64,000 nucleotides of DNA from Pseudomonas paraversuta (GTDB lineage Bacteria > Pseudomonadota > Gammaproteobacteria > Pseudomonadales > Pseudomonadaceae). Each line of letters begins with the position of its first letter. Positions within the stretch are counted from its first letter, which is position 1. The notes below the pieces were generated by a model that ran no database searches, had not been told where the DNA came from, and saw nothing but the letters and a program-made list of their open reading frames with translations. The DNA is taken from NCBI RefSeq assembly GCF_904063065.1, contig NZ_CAJFCL010000002.1:496001-560000 (forward strand). The letters run 5' to 3'. The position numbers were made by a program, and so were the translations under genes. Shown in pieces: positions 43,561 to 52,478 of this stretch.

Positions 43561-44259
43561 ATGGCAGGTTTCGACAAACGTGTGGCGTCCTACGAGGAGG
43601 CCCTGGCCGGACTCGAAGATGGCATGACCGTGATCGCCGGGGGCTTTGGCCTGTGCGGTATTCCGGAAAACCTGATCAACGAGATCAAGCGCAAGGGCAC
43701 TCGCGACCTGACGGTGGTCTCGAACAACTGCGGGGTTGACGGGTTTGGTCTGGGGGTATTGCTGCAAGACCGCCAGGTCAGCAAAGTGATCGCCTCCTAC
43801 GTGGGGGAAAACGCCCTGTTCGAGAAGCAGTTGCTGGATGGCGAAATCGAAGTGGTACTGACCCCCCAGGGCACTCTTGCCGAGAAGATGCGTGCCGGTG
43901 GCGCCGGTATTCCTGCGTTCTTTACCGCTACCGGTGTAGGCACGCCAGTGGCCGACGGCAAGGAAATCCGCGAATTCAAGGGCCGCGCCTACCTGATGGA
44001 AGAGTCGATCACCGGCGACTTCGCCATTGTCAAAGGCTGGAAGGCTGACCATTTTGGCAACGTGATCTACCGCCACACCGCGCAAAACTTCAATCCGCTG
44101 GCCGCCACCGCGGGCAAGATCACCGTGGTCGAAGTTGAAGAGATCGTCGAGCCCGGCGAGCTGGACCCGACACAGATCCATACCCCTGGCATCTACGTCG
44201 ACCGGATCATTTGCGGCACGTTCGAGAAACGCATCGAGCAACTCACCGAACGTTCCTGA
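43561..44259 (+). CDS. 3-oxoacid CoA-transferase subunit A
   Basis: 232 residues with the CoA-binding [13 protein letters not shown] and [12 protein letters not shown] motifs of the family. Transfers CoA from succinyl- or acetyl-CoA to acetoacetate. It could be called scoA or atoD; the sequence does not settle which donor is used. ATG at 43561 has AGAGGTG upstream. Subunit B follows 37 bp downstream. Confidence 0.92.
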   Translation: MAGFDKRVASYEEALAGLEDGMTVIAGGFGLCGIPENLINEIKRKGTRDLTVVSNNCGVDGFGLGVLLQDRQVSKVIASYVGENALFEKQLLDGEIEVVLTPQGTLAEKMRAGGAGIPAFFTATGVGTPVADGKEIREFKGRAYLMEESITGDFAIVKGWKADHFGNVIYRHTAQNFNPLAATAGKITVVEVEEIVEPGELDPTQIHTPGIYVDRIICGTFEKRIEQLTERS

Positions 44260-44289
44260 TCCCCTGCCCTCAGCCCTGGCTCCACGGAG

Positions 44290-44297
44290 AACAATAA
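44290..44297 (+). promoter_or_regulatory. AAnAAnAA motif at CoA-transferase subunit B start
   Basis: AACAATAA spans the space between GGAG and the ATG at 44297; a second possible Crc site in the same operon. Confidence 0.5.
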
Positions 44298-44956
44298 TGG
44301 CTCTTACCCGCGAACAAATGGCCCAGCGCGTCGCCCGCGAAATGCAGGACGGCTTCTATGTGAACCTCGGCATCGGCATTCCGACCCTGGTGGCCAACTA
44401 CATCCCCGAAGGCATGGAAGTCATGCTGCAATCAGAAAACGGCCTGCTCGGCATGGGTGCATTCCCGCAAAAAGGGCAAGCTGACGCCGACATGATCAAT
44501 GCCGGCAAACAGACAGTTACTGCCCGCACCGGGGCTTCGATTTTCTCTTCGGCAGAATCCTTCGCCATGATTCGCGGCGGTCACATCGACCTGACCGTGC
44601 TCGGCGCCTTTGAAGTGGACGTGCAGGGCAATATCGCCTCCTGGATGATCCCCGGCAAAATGGTCAAGGGCATGGGCGGCGCGATGGACCTGGTGGCAGG
44701 GGCCGACAATATCATTGTCACCATGACCCATGCGTCCAAGGACGGCGAGTCGAAACTGCTGTCCCGTTGCAGCCTGCCGTTGACCGGTGCCGGCTGCATC
44801 AAGCGGGTTCTGACCGACCTCGCCTACCTGGAAATCGCTGACGGTGCGTTCATCCTCAAGGAGCGTGCCCCCGGGGTCAGCGTGGAAGAAATTGTGCGCA
44901 AGACCGCCGGCAAGTTGATCGTGCCCGAGCATGTACCAGAAATGCAGTTCGCCTGA
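44297..44956 (+). CDS. 3-oxoacid CoA-transferase subunit B
   Basis: 219 residues. The catalytic glutamate lies in [23 protein letters not shown] near the N-terminus and the [26 protein letters not shown] segment are conserved. Start at ATG 44297 with GGAG upstream. It pairs with subunit A and is followed by the thiolase gene (25 bp). Confidence 0.92.
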   Translation: MALTREQMAQRVAREMQDGFYVNLGIGIPTLVANYIPEGMEVMLQSENGLLGMGAFPQKGQADADMINAGKQTVTARTGASIFSSAESFAMIRGGHIDLTVLGAFEVDVQGNIASWMIPGKMVKGMGGAMDLVAGADNIIVTMTHASKDGESKLLSRCSLPLTGAGCIKRVLTDLAYLEIADGAFILKERAPGVSVEEIVRKTAGKLIVPEHVPEMQFA

Positions 44957-44981
44957 CCTGGCTTTTTCAAGGAGCAATGTG

Positions 44982-46163
44982 ATGCAAGAAGTCGTCATTG
45001 TCGCGGCCACGCGCACAGCCATAGGCAGTTTTCAGGGGGCCCTGGCCACTATTCCGGCAGTCGAACTGGGCGCTGCGGTAATTCGCCAGTTGCTGGTCAA
45101 AACCGGTCTGGACGCTGATCAGGTGGATGAAGTGATTCTCGGCCAGGTGCTGAGCGCCGGTTGCGGGCAAAACCCCGCACGTCAGGCGTCGATATTCGCC
45201 GGCCTGCCCCACAGCGTTCCCGCCATGACCCTGAACAAGCTCTGCGGCTCCGGTCTCAAGGCGGTCCAGCTGGCGGCCCAGGCGATCCGCTGCGGCGATG
45301 CAGAGGTCATTATTGCCGGTGGCATGGAGAACATGAGCCTGGCCCCCTACGTGCTGCCTGCTGCCCGCACCGGCTTGCGCATGGGCCATGCCAGGATGAT
45401 CGACAGCCTGCTCCACGACGGCTTGATGGACGCTTTTAACGACTACCACATGGGCATCACTGCCGAGAATCTGGTGGACAAGTACCAGCTCGGCCGTGAA
45501 CAGCAGGATGCCTTTGCCGTCGCGTCCCAGCAAAAGGCCTGTGCGGCCATCGAGTGCGGCCGTTTCGCCGACGAGATCACGCCGATCCTGATCCCCCAGC
45601 GCAAGGGCGACCCGCTATCGTTTGCGGTGGACGAGCAACCCCGTCAAGGCATCACTCTGCAGTCCCTGGGCCTGCTCAAGCCGGCGTTCAAGAAAGACGG
45701 CAGCGTCACCGCCGGCAACTCTTCGACCATCAATGACGGGGCCGCCGCCGTGATGTTGATGAGTGCCGACAAAGCCAGGGCGCTGGGCCTGCCGGTACTG
45801 GCGCGGATCTCGGGTTACGCCGGTGCCGGGGTTGATCCGGCCATCATGGGTATCGGCCCGGTAGCGGCCACCCGGCGCTGCCTGGCCAAGGCTGGCTGGA
45901 GCCTCGACCAGCTGGATCTGATCGAAGCCAACGAAGCCTTCGCAGCCCAGGCATTGGCGGTGGGTAAAGAGCTGGAATGGGACATGGACAAGGTCAATGT
46001 CAACGGCGGAGCCATTGCTCTGGGCCATCCGATCGGCGCCTCGGGCTGCCGGGTGCTGGTGACCTTGTTGCACGAGATGATCAGGCGCGACGCCAAAAAA
46101 GGCCTCGCTACCCTGTGCATCGGTGGTGGTCAGGGAGTGGCCGTGGCCATCGAGCGCGGCTGA
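44982..46163 (+). CDS. atoB: Acetyl-CoA C-acetyltransferase (thiolase)
   Basis: 393 residues; AAGGAG lies upstream of the ATG at 44982. The active-site cysteine motif [11 protein letters not shown], the [15 protein letters not shown] histidine region and the terminal CIGGGQG cysteine are all present. It cleaves acetoacetyl-CoA to two acetyl-CoA, completing ketone-body use after the CoA-transferase. It may also serve PHB-type synthesis in reverse. Confidence 0.93.
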   Translation: MQEVVIVAATRTAIGSFQGALATIPAVELGAAVIRQLLVKTGLDADQVDEVILGQVLSAGCGQNPARQASIFAGLPHSVPAMTLNKLCGSGLKAVQLAAQAIRCGDAEVIIAGGMENMSLAPYVLPAARTGLRMGHARMIDSLLHDGLMDAFNDYHMGITAENLVDKYQLGREQQDAFAVASQQKACAAIECGRFADEITPILIPQRKGDPLSFAVDEQPRQGITLQSLGLLKPAFKKDGSVTAGNSSTINDGAAAVMLMSADKARALGLPVLARISGYAGAGVDPAIMGIGPVAATRRCLAKAGWSLDQLDLIEANEAFAAQALAVGKELEWDMDKVNVNGGAIALGHPIGASGCRVLVTLLHEMIRRDAKKGLATLCIGGGQGVAVAIERG

Positions 46164-46228
46164 AGCGCTACAGGTTCAAACAGTCAGGGCAAGGACCCAC
46201 GATATCCGCGCACTGACTGGCAACACCC

Positions 46229-46259
46229 CGGCGTGACTTCGGTCACGCCGTTTTTTTTT
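46229..46259 (+). terminator. Rho-independent terminator with UUCG loop
   Basis: CGGCGTGAC and GTCACGCCG form a 9-bp stem closed by TTCG and followed by nine T residues. It ends the ketone-body operon. Confidence 0.96.
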
Positions 46260-46284
46260 GTCTGGATGTCGGGTGCTCTCGAGG

Positions 46285-46310
46285 CTATCGCGAGGCAAGC
46301 TCGCTCCTAC
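46285..46310. repeat. Single REP element
   Basis: CGCGAGGCAAGCTCGCTCCTAC unit, same as in the larger arrays, placed between the terminator and the operator of the thioesterase gene. Confidence 0.8.
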
Positions 46311-46317
46311 GGGGGGG

Positions 46318-46331
46318 TTACGTTAACGTAA
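46318..46331. promoter_or_regulatory. Perfect 14-bp palindrome, operator-like
   Basis: TTACGTTAACGTAA is its own complement. It lies 38 bp upstream of the thioesterase ATG and shares the ACGTnnACGT core with the site at 28762. A MerR (LiuR-like) or TetR repressor is a candidate (from memory of the motif). Confidence 0.6.
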
Positions 46332-46368
46332 GGGCATCTGGCAGACACATATCAAGGAGCAATGCCCA

Positions 46369-46869
46369 ATGACTACTCAGCTCGGTTGTTCCCTGCAAGA
46401 CAGCGCGGCCCCTGAAGGGGTTTGTTTCGGCTGCGGCACCAGCAATGTCCACGGCCTGCACGTAAAGAGTTTCTGGCATGAGGACGGGGTGCATGTAATC
46501 GCCGAGCACCTGCCGGATGCCAAATATTGCGGCTGGCCGGACCTGGTCTATGGCGGCTTGATTGCGATGCTGGTTGATTGCCATTCGAACTGGACCGCGA
46601 TGGCTTTTCACTACCGTGCGCAGCAGCGTGAGGTCGACAGCCTGCCGCGGATCAATTGCGTCACCGGCAATCTGGGGATCAAGTTCATCAAACCGACCCC
46701 GATGGGTGTGCCCCTGACCTTGCGGGCGAGAGTCGAAGGTGAGGTGGGACGCAAAAGCCGTGTGATCTGCGAGGTCTATGCGGGGGATGTGCTGACGGCG
46801 GTCGGTGATTCAATCTTTGTGCGCGTGGATACCGCAGAACTGGCTTCCCAGGCCCATGGCCGCGTGTAG
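46369..46869 (+). CDS. PaaI-family thioesterase (hot-dog fold)
   Basis: 166 residues, with CFGCG near residue 19 and HLPDAKYCGWPDLVYGGLIAMLVD-type hot-dog core (region about 49-71). AAGGAGC sets the ATG. Probably hydrolyses an acyl-CoA in the cytoplasm; the N-terminal cysteines are typical of a subgroup whose substrate is not known. Behind its own palindromic operator, so separately regulated from the ketone-body genes. Confidence 0.82.
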   Translation: MTTQLGCSLQDSAAPEGVCFGCGTSNVHGLHVKSFWHEDGVHVIAEHLPDAKYCGWPDLVYGGLIAMLVDCHSNWTAMAFHYRAQQREVDSLPRINCVTGNLGIKFIKPTPMGVPLTLRARVEGEVGRKSRVICEVYAGDVLTAVGDSIFVRVDTAELASQAHGRV

Positions 46870-46885
46870 AAGCTCTTCGCTGAAA

Positions 46886-46947
46886 GGCTCGCGAGCAAGC
46901 TCGCTCCTACAACAAGCGAGCTCCTACAGCAAGCTCGCTCCTGCAGG
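46886..46947. repeat. REP cluster
   Basis: Three partial REP units (GCGAGCAAGCTCGCTCCTAC, AAGCGAGCTCCTAC, AAGCTCGCTCCTGC) end to end between convergent genes. Confidence 0.78.
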
Positions 46948-46963
46948 TGGACGGGGGGCGGGT

Positions 46964-48199
46964 TTATCTGGAGAGCTCCCTGATCATTGCCACGGTCAGG
47001 TACAGCCGCGGCGCAATGCTGCTCAGTTCGATGTATTCGTCCTCTGCGTGTAAACCTGCACCGACCACGCCCATGGTTTCCAGCACTGCCGGCTTGGCAC
47101 TGCCCGGCACATAGGCATAACCCGCATCCGTGCCGAAACGCATGGCGATAGGTTCAACCTTCAGACCAATTTCGCCATAGAGCTGTTGCGCCGTTCTGGC
47201 CAGGGATTCGGAGCCGGCATTCTTCGCCAACGGCGGCCGGCCCTGATGCAGGGTGATCGCAGTTTCGGTGTCCGGGATCAATGTGTTCTGCGCAATGCGC
47301 TTGGCATCGGCCAGAACCCGGTCGCTTTCGGCCACATCCGAGTAGCGCATGTCGGCCTGGGCGCTCGCCAGGTCGGGGATGATATTGGCCTTGTCGCCGG
47401 CCCGGGCCATGGTCCAGTTAACCGTGGTGCCTTTGGCCGGGTCGCCCAGGTCCTTGAGCTGCACGATCTGATGCGCCAGTTCGGTCAGGGCATTGCGACC
47501 CTTTTCCGGCGCGGAGCCCGCATGGGAGGACTTGCCCTTGACCTCCATACTGAGCTGGTTGATGCCATTGGTGGCCACGGTCACGGCATCTGTGTCCGGT
47601 GGCTCGTAGGAGAATACGTAGTCATGTTTGCGGGCAAGTTCGGCAATGATTTTTTTCGACCCGGCAGAGCCCATTTCTTCGTCGGGGTTAAACAGTACGG
47701 TCAGGGTGCCGTAGTCCTTGAACTGTTGATCCTGCAACAACTTGACCGCGTGCAGGATCATTGCCACTCCGCCCTTGGCATCGGCGACACCCGGGCCATA
47801 GGCACGCTCACCTTCGGTGCGAAACGGCCTTTTGGCCACGGTTCCGGGGCCGAATACGGTGTCGTAATGCACCATCAGCAGGAAGTCTTTATTACCTGTG
47901 CCCTTGAAGGTGCCGACGATATTGTCACCTGCCGAAGGACTGGCCGGACTGGTCTCGACCTTGGCCCCCAGAGCCTCCAGGCGCTTGACCAGCAGCGCGC
48001 TGACCTGGTCCAGACCCGGCTTGGTCCCGGTCCCGGTATCCACTGCGACCAGGGTTTTCAAGGTGTCCAGATAAGCAGGCTGTTCGGCCCGGGCTTTGGC
48101 CAGCAAGGCTTGCGGATCCGTCTCGGCGGCGTTGACGGCGGCACTGACAAGCAGCGCCAGAACGGTGGCTGCGGTGAAGGAAAAGCGGGACAACTGCAT
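46964..48199 (-). CDS. M20 metallopeptidase, carboxypeptidase G2-like
   Basis: 411 residues with a signal peptide (about 1-24), so periplasmic or secreted. Zinc-site signatures in order: VHYDTV (His), GPGVADAKGG (bridging Asp), FNPDEEMGS (Glu-Glu), SYEPP and GLHAEDEY (His). The match to Pseudomonas sp. carboxypeptidase G2 is strong from memory of that sequence. CPG2 removes C-terminal glutamate from folates; related enzymes cut other gamma- or N-acyl-glutamates. Confidence 0.87.
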   Translation of the reverse strand: MQLSRFSFTAATVLALLVSAAVNAAETDPQALLAKARAEQPAYLDTLKTLVAVDTGTGTKPGLDQVSALLVKRLEALGAKVETSPASPSAGDNIVGTFKGTGNKDFLLMVHYDTVFGPGTVAKRPFRTEGERAYGPGVADAKGGVAMILHAVKLLQDQQFKDYGTLTVLFNPDEEMGSAGSKKIIAELARKHDYVFSYEPPDTDAVTVATNGINQLSMEVKGKSSHAGSAPEKGRNALTELAHQIVQLKDLGDPAKGTTVNWTMARAGDKANIIPDLASAQADMRYSDVAESDRVLADAKRIAQNTLIPDTETAITLHQGRPPLAKNAGSESLARTAQQLYGEIGLKVEPIAMRFGTDAGYAYVPGSAKPAVLETMGVVGAGLHAEDEYIELSSIAPRLYLTVAMIRELSR

Positions 48200-48340
48200 A
48201 GGTAAGGCCTCGATCCATCATGGGTAATTATTTTTATCAAGTGCACTTTGTAACCCATATGACGCTACAGATGTCAGGTGCTCGCCGACTTTTCCAGTGG
48301 GGTCGGGTGGGTCATCGGGAGCACCTTGCGCGTGGGGAAG

Positions 48341-48676
48341 CTACTGCGCCAGGACTTTGGCGTCCTTGCTGCGTATCTCTTTGATCACCGAATTGACCCG
48401 ATTGACCAGGACGTAATGCCCGCTGATTTCAACCCACTGTTCGGTATCCGAGGGTTGCGGCAGCCCCTTGGCTTTCCAGTTTTTTATCGCGGCCGTGTCG
48501 CGGGTGTATTGGTCCGGTGCCTTGTCGCCGTTGCCATAGCAACTGCTCAGATCCATGGACTGCGCCAGGATTTGCCCCGGTTTGCAGTCACTGGGCTTTT
48601 CATCGCCAGCCTGGGCTGCGAAGGGTACTGCGCACATAAGACCGGCCAGTATTGATGCAGAAATGATGCTGCGCAT
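48341..48676 (-). CDS. RcnB-like periplasmic protein
   Basis: 111 residues from the ATG at 48676 (GAGGTGAAC upstream). Signal peptide about 1-23 (AAQA). The YVLVNRVNSVIKEIR C-terminal segment fits the RcnB family (PF11776), which in enterics helps nickel/cobalt homeostasis; here the metal link is not shown. No rcnA efflux gene is adjacent. Confidence 0.72.
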   Translation of the reverse strand: MRSIISASILAGLMCAVPFAAQAGDEKPSDCKPGQILAQSMDLSSCYGNGDKAPDQYTRDTAAIKNWKAKGLPQPSDTEQWVEISGHYVLVNRVNSVIKEIRSKDAKVLAQ

Positions 48677-48762
48677 GTTCACCTCGTTGTGGTTACCGGC
48701 CAGACGCCGGTTTGGGGGTATAGCAACGGTGGACAAGTGCAGGACCGCTAACGTTCCCTTTA

Positions 48763-49350
48763 TCAGGCCTGCCGTGGCTTGTGCTTTGCCGGCCCGGGCC
48801 CGAGGGTGCGACCGCTGATTACGGATTCCGGGCGCTGGGTGAGCACATCAAAATCAGCCTGCGCTCTGGCGGCATCGTCCTTGTGCTTGATCAAAAACCA
48901 GAGCTTTTTCTTGCCCTCTTGCTGTGAACGCACCAGGTTCCAGATGCCTTGCAGCTTGTGGCCTTCGAGCTGGAACTGCAGCGTGCCTTTTTTGAATGAC
49001 TCGACCGGGTCGCCTATGGGCTTCCACACCCCGTTATCCCAGACAATCACATCCCCTGCCCCATAGTTGCCTTCAGGGATATGCCCCTCGAACGTGGCGT
49101 AATCCAGTGGATGGTCCTCCACTTGCACCGCCAGACGCTTGACCCGGGGGTCCAGGCTTGGTCCTTTAGGCACGGCCCAGCTCTTGAGCGTGCCTTCCAG
49201 CTCAAGGCGAAAATCGTAGTGCAGGTGGCTTGCGTCATGCTTCTGGATACAGAACCCATGGCGTTGCGAAGCCTTTTGATCTGCACCGCCGGGCTCCGGC
49301 GTGGCTGCAAAATCGCGTTTTTTCTGGTACTCATCCAGCCTGTCGTTCAT
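48763..49350 (-). CDS. Stand-alone LigD-type 3'-phosphoesterase domain protein
   Basis: 195 residues from the ATG at 49350 (AGAGGAT upstream). It contains the LigD PE core HDASHLHYDFRLELEG and the WAVPKGPSLDP and PEGNYGAGDVIVWDNG motifs. In full LigD this domain trims 3' ends during non-homologous end joining. Here ligase and polymerase domains are absent. It follows the topoisomerase IB gene by 76 bp on the same strand. Confidence 0.88.
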   Translation of the reverse strand: MNDRLDEYQKKRDFAATPEPGGADQKASQRHGFCIQKHDASHLHYDFRLELEGTLKSWAVPKGPSLDPRVKRLAVQVEDHPLDYATFEGHIPEGNYGAGDVIVWDNGVWKPIGDPVESFKKGTLQFQLEGHKLQGIWNLVRSQQEGKKKLWFLIKHKDDAARAQADFDVLTQRPESVISGRTLGPGPAKHKPRQA

Positions 49351-49426
49351 GACGGATCCTCTTTTTTCGCTGCCAAAAACCTGGTGCGTAATCGGTGGAC
49401 GAGCCACGGCCCCGCACGGGCTCCTT

Positions 49427-50452
49427 CTATTGCCCGGCCGGGGCCGTTTCGAGCATCTTTTCAAGGAACATCGCCAGACCGACTTCTTCTGCCTTGAGCC
49501 CCTTGCGCACTCGGGGACGGGGCAGTTCGGCCAGGGCGCCCGCTACATAGCCTTCAAGTACGGCCGGATGGATGTAGCACTTGCGGCAGACTGCCGGAGT
49601 GTTGCCCAAATGCCTGGCAACGCTCTTGACCATGTCCACCACATGCCGCCTGGCATCGGCCTGCGGTTGCCATTGCAGTTCGCGCAACACCGATAACGCC
49701 ATGGCGCTGCCGGCCCAGGTGCGGTAGTCCTTGGCCGTGAAGTCCGCGCCGGTGAGGCTGTGCAGGCAGGCATTGATGTCGGAAGAACTGACAGTGTGGC
49801 GCTCGCCATTTTCGTCCAGGTACTGGAACAGGTTTTGCCCCGGAATCTCCAGACAACGCTTGATGATCCGCGCCACACGCCGGTCCTTCACGGAGATGTT
49901 GTGCTCTACCCCGCTTTTGCCGCGGAAACGGAAATTGATGGTACTGCCGCTGACCTCCACATGCCGGCTGCGCAAGGTGGTCAGGCCGTAGGAACGGTTG
50001 TCCCTGGCATATTGGCTGTTGCCGACCCGGATCAGGGTCGCATCGAGCAAAGTCAGTACCGTGGCCATGACTTTTTCGCGGCTGAAACCGGGGGCCGCCA
50101 GCAGGCTGTCCAGTTGCCGGCGCAGTTTCGGCAAGGCCAGGCCAAAGTCCCGCAGCCGGGAGTATTTATCGGCATCGCGCACTTCCCGCCAGCGAACGTG
50201 ATAGCGGTATTGTTTGCGGCCCCGGGCATCACGGCCGGTGGCCTGCATATGGCCGCGCGGGTCAGCGCAGATCCAGACATCGGTATAGGCCGGCGGAACG
50301 GCCAGGGCGTTAATCCGCTGAACTTCCCCGGGATCGCTGATGCGCTGCCCGTGCGGGTCAAAGTAGGCAAACTTGCCGCGCAGTTTCTTGCGCGTGATAC
50401 CTGGCTGCGTGTCATCGACATAGTGCAGGTCTGGGGGCAACAGGTCGGACAT
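49427..50452 (-). CDS. DNA topoisomerase IB
   Basis: 341 residues of the poxvirus-type bacterial TopIB. The start at 50452 has AGGA eight bases upstream; an ATG three codons earlier is too close. The catalytic tyrosine is in RKCYIHPAVLEGY near residue 290, and an Arg/Lys set (TLRSRHVEV, VCRKCY, RTWAGSAMAL) fits the active-site cleft. It relaxes supercoils without ATP. Paired with the PE domain gene. Confidence 0.9.
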   Translation of the reverse strand: MSDLLPPDLHYVDDTQPGITRKKLRGKFAYFDPHGQRISDPGEVQRINALAVPPAYTDVWICADPRGHMQATGRDARGRKQYRYHVRWREVRDADKYSRLRDFGLALPKLRRQLDSLLAAPGFSREKVMATVLTLLDATLIRVGNSQYARDNRSYGLTTLRSRHVEVSGSTINFRFRGKSGVEHNISVKDRRVARIIKRCLEIPGQNLFQYLDENGERHTVSSSDINACLHSLTGADFTAKDYRTWAGSAMALSVLRELQWQPQADARRHVVDMVKSVARHLGNTPAVCRKCYIHPAVLEGYVAGALAELPRPRVRKGLKAEEVGLAMFLEKMLETAPAGQ

Positions 50453-50567
50453 GGCGCTCATCCTGTACGGGGATTCATGGCCCCTTCAAACCATTGACCG
50501 CAGCGGTTGACGTACGTGCCGAGGATTTGCCCGGAGTTTTTTCAGGGGGCGGTGGACGCACCCGGCC

Positions 50568-51443
50568 TTACAGGATCTCGTTCAGCAGGTTGAACACCGT
50601 GAGTTTTACCGCACTGTCCAGGTCCACCCAGGCCAGGCCGGTGGTTGCCCGATAGCTGCCCAGCTCCAGTGGCCTGGCGATGACATTGGCCGGTAATGCT
50701 CGTCCGGCATTGGCCGGGAGCAGGCCAATGCCGAGCCCGGCGCAGACCAGTGCCAGCATGGTGGTGAACTCCCCGAGTTCCGAAGCTATTTGCAACTGCA
50801 GGCCATGACTGTTGAGCGATTGCATCAGTTCATCGTAGAACCCCGGCGCGTAGCGTCTGGCCAGGACCAATACCGATACCCCGGCAAGTGCGGCCGCCGG
50901 CACCTTGTCGTACGCGGCCAGCGGGTGATCGGCGGGCAGTGCCAGGATAAAGCTCTCCTGCAGCACCTCGCGGGTGTGGATCCCGGGGATCGCGGCGGGC
51001 AAGCGCATCAGCCCGAAATCCAGCTGGCCGTTTTTCAATGCAGTGGCCTGATCCGGCCCCGGCATATCCTTGAGTTCAAGTTCAACCCGCGGCAACCGTG
51101 CATGCAGTGCCCGCACCAGTGCCGGCAACAGTTGCGGCAGCACCGAGGACACAAAACCAAAGCGCACCCGGCCGATCTCGCCGCGCCCCGAAGCCCTGGC
51201 CACATCCGCCGCATGGGCGGCCTGATGCAGCGTGGCCCGGGCCTCGGGCAAAAACACCGCGCCCACCTGGGTGAGCATGACCGAATGCCGGTTGCGCTCG
51301 AACAGGCGCACACCCAGTTCCTCTTCAAGCATCTTGATTTGCATGCTCAGGGCCGGTTGCACGATGGATAGACGCTGCGCCGCACGGCCGAAATGCAGCT
51401 CTTCGGCCAGGGTCACAAATGATCTGAGATGTTTGATTTCCAA
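50568..51443 (-). CDS. LysR-family regulator next to the SDR gene
   Basis: 291 residues. The TTG at 51443 is the best start: GGAG lies seven bases upstream and translation gives MEIKHLRSFVTLAEELHFGRAA, the usual LysR opening shown here only in part. The helix-turn-helix is FGRAAQRLSIVQPALSMQIK. It is divergent from a gluconate 5-dehydrogenase-like gene across about 146 bp, so it probably controls it. Confidence 0.88.
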   Translation of the reverse strand: MEIKHLRSFVTLAEELHFGRAAQRLSIVQPALSMQIKMLEEELGVRLFERNRHSVMLTQVGAVFLPEARATLHQAAHAADVARASGRGEIGRVRFGFVSSVLPQLLPALVRALHARLPRVELELKDMPGPDQATALKNGQLDFGLMRLPAAIPGIHTREVLQESFILALPADHPLAAYDKVPAAALAGVSVLVLARRYAPGFYDELMQSLNSHGLQLQIASELGEFTTMLALVCAGLGIGLLPANAGRALPANVIARPLELGSYRATTGLAWVDLDSAVKLTVFNLLNEIL

Positions 51444-51589
51444 TTGGGTGCTCCGCTGAAAAGGGTCTCTGGGGGCACTGATCAAAATAGCTGATCACCA
51501 GATCATCAATGACGATTGGACGCTACCCCCGGCCTGGGGTGAAGTAGCAACCGGGCCCTCGAACATAATAAACGGCCCGGGAGAACAGC

Positions 51590-52363
51590 ATGTCATTCAA
51601 TCTCGCGAGCTTTGGGCTCAATGGCCGCAGGGCCCTGATCACCGGTTCAGGCAAAGGCATCGGCCTGGCGCTGGCCCGGGGCCTGGGCGCTGCCGGGGCA
51701 ACGGTGGTGATCAATGATCGCAATATGGACAAAGCCCGCCGGGTTGCCAGTCAATTAATCGACGAAGGTATCAACGCCGAGTTCGCGGTATTCGACGTCA
51801 CCGATCGGGCGCAACTGTTCGAGGCAATCAACACCTTTGAGGCCGAGACCGGGCCCATCGATATTCTGCTCAACAACGCCGGTGTGCAGCGCCGTGCGCC
51901 ACTGGAAGACTTTACTGCCCAGGACTGGCATGAGCTGATGCGGGTCAATCTGGACGGTGTGTTCCATGTGTCCCAGGCGGTTGCACGGCACATGATTGGC
52001 CGTGGTCGCGGCAAGATCATTAACATCTGTTCGGTGCAAAGCGAACTGGCCCGGCCGACTATCGCGCCCTATGCCGCGTCCAAAGGTGCCGTGAAAATGC
52101 TCACCAAAGGCATGTGCGCCGAGTGGGCACGCCACGGGATTCAGGCCAATGGCCTGGCCCCCGGGTACTTTGCCACCGAGATGAACCGGGCGCTGGTGGA
52201 TGACCAGCAATTCTCCGAGTGGCTATGCAAACGCACGCCCGCAGGGCGCTGGGGCCAGGTCGAGGAGTTGTGCGGTGCCGCGGTATTTCTGGCTTCGCCG
52301 GCTTCGGATTTCATCAACGGACAAACCCTGTTTGTGGATGGTGGCCTGACCAGCGTCGTGTAA
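51590..52363 (+). CDS. SDR oxidoreductase, gluconate 5-dehydrogenase-like
   Basis: 257 residues. The cofactor motif TGSGKGIG (18-25), NNAG motif and catalytic YAASK are present. The overall sequence resembles IdnO-type gluconate 5-dehydrogenase (5-keto-D-gluconate reductase), but SDR substrate calls are uncertain. A single gene opposite its LysR regulator. Confidence 0.86.
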   Translation: MSFNLASFGLNGRRALITGSGKGIGLALARGLGAAGATVVINDRNMDKARRVASQLIDEGINAEFAVFDVTDRAQLFEAINTFEAETGPIDILLNNAGVQRRAPLEDFTAQDWHELMRVNLDGVFHVSQAVARHMIGRGRGKIINICSVQSELARPTIAPYAASKGAVKMLTKGMCAEWARHGIQANGLAPGYFATEMNRALVDDQQFSEWLCKRTPAGRWGQVEELCGAAVFLASPASDFINGQTLFVDGGLTSVV

Positions 52364-52478
52364 ACCAATGCCGTCGAAGCCGGGGTTATTGGGAATCTTT
52401 CCCATAGGGATGACATCACAACTAGAAATGTTATAAGGTAACCACCCCTTATGACCTCCCCTTGTCTGTGATCCCTTG

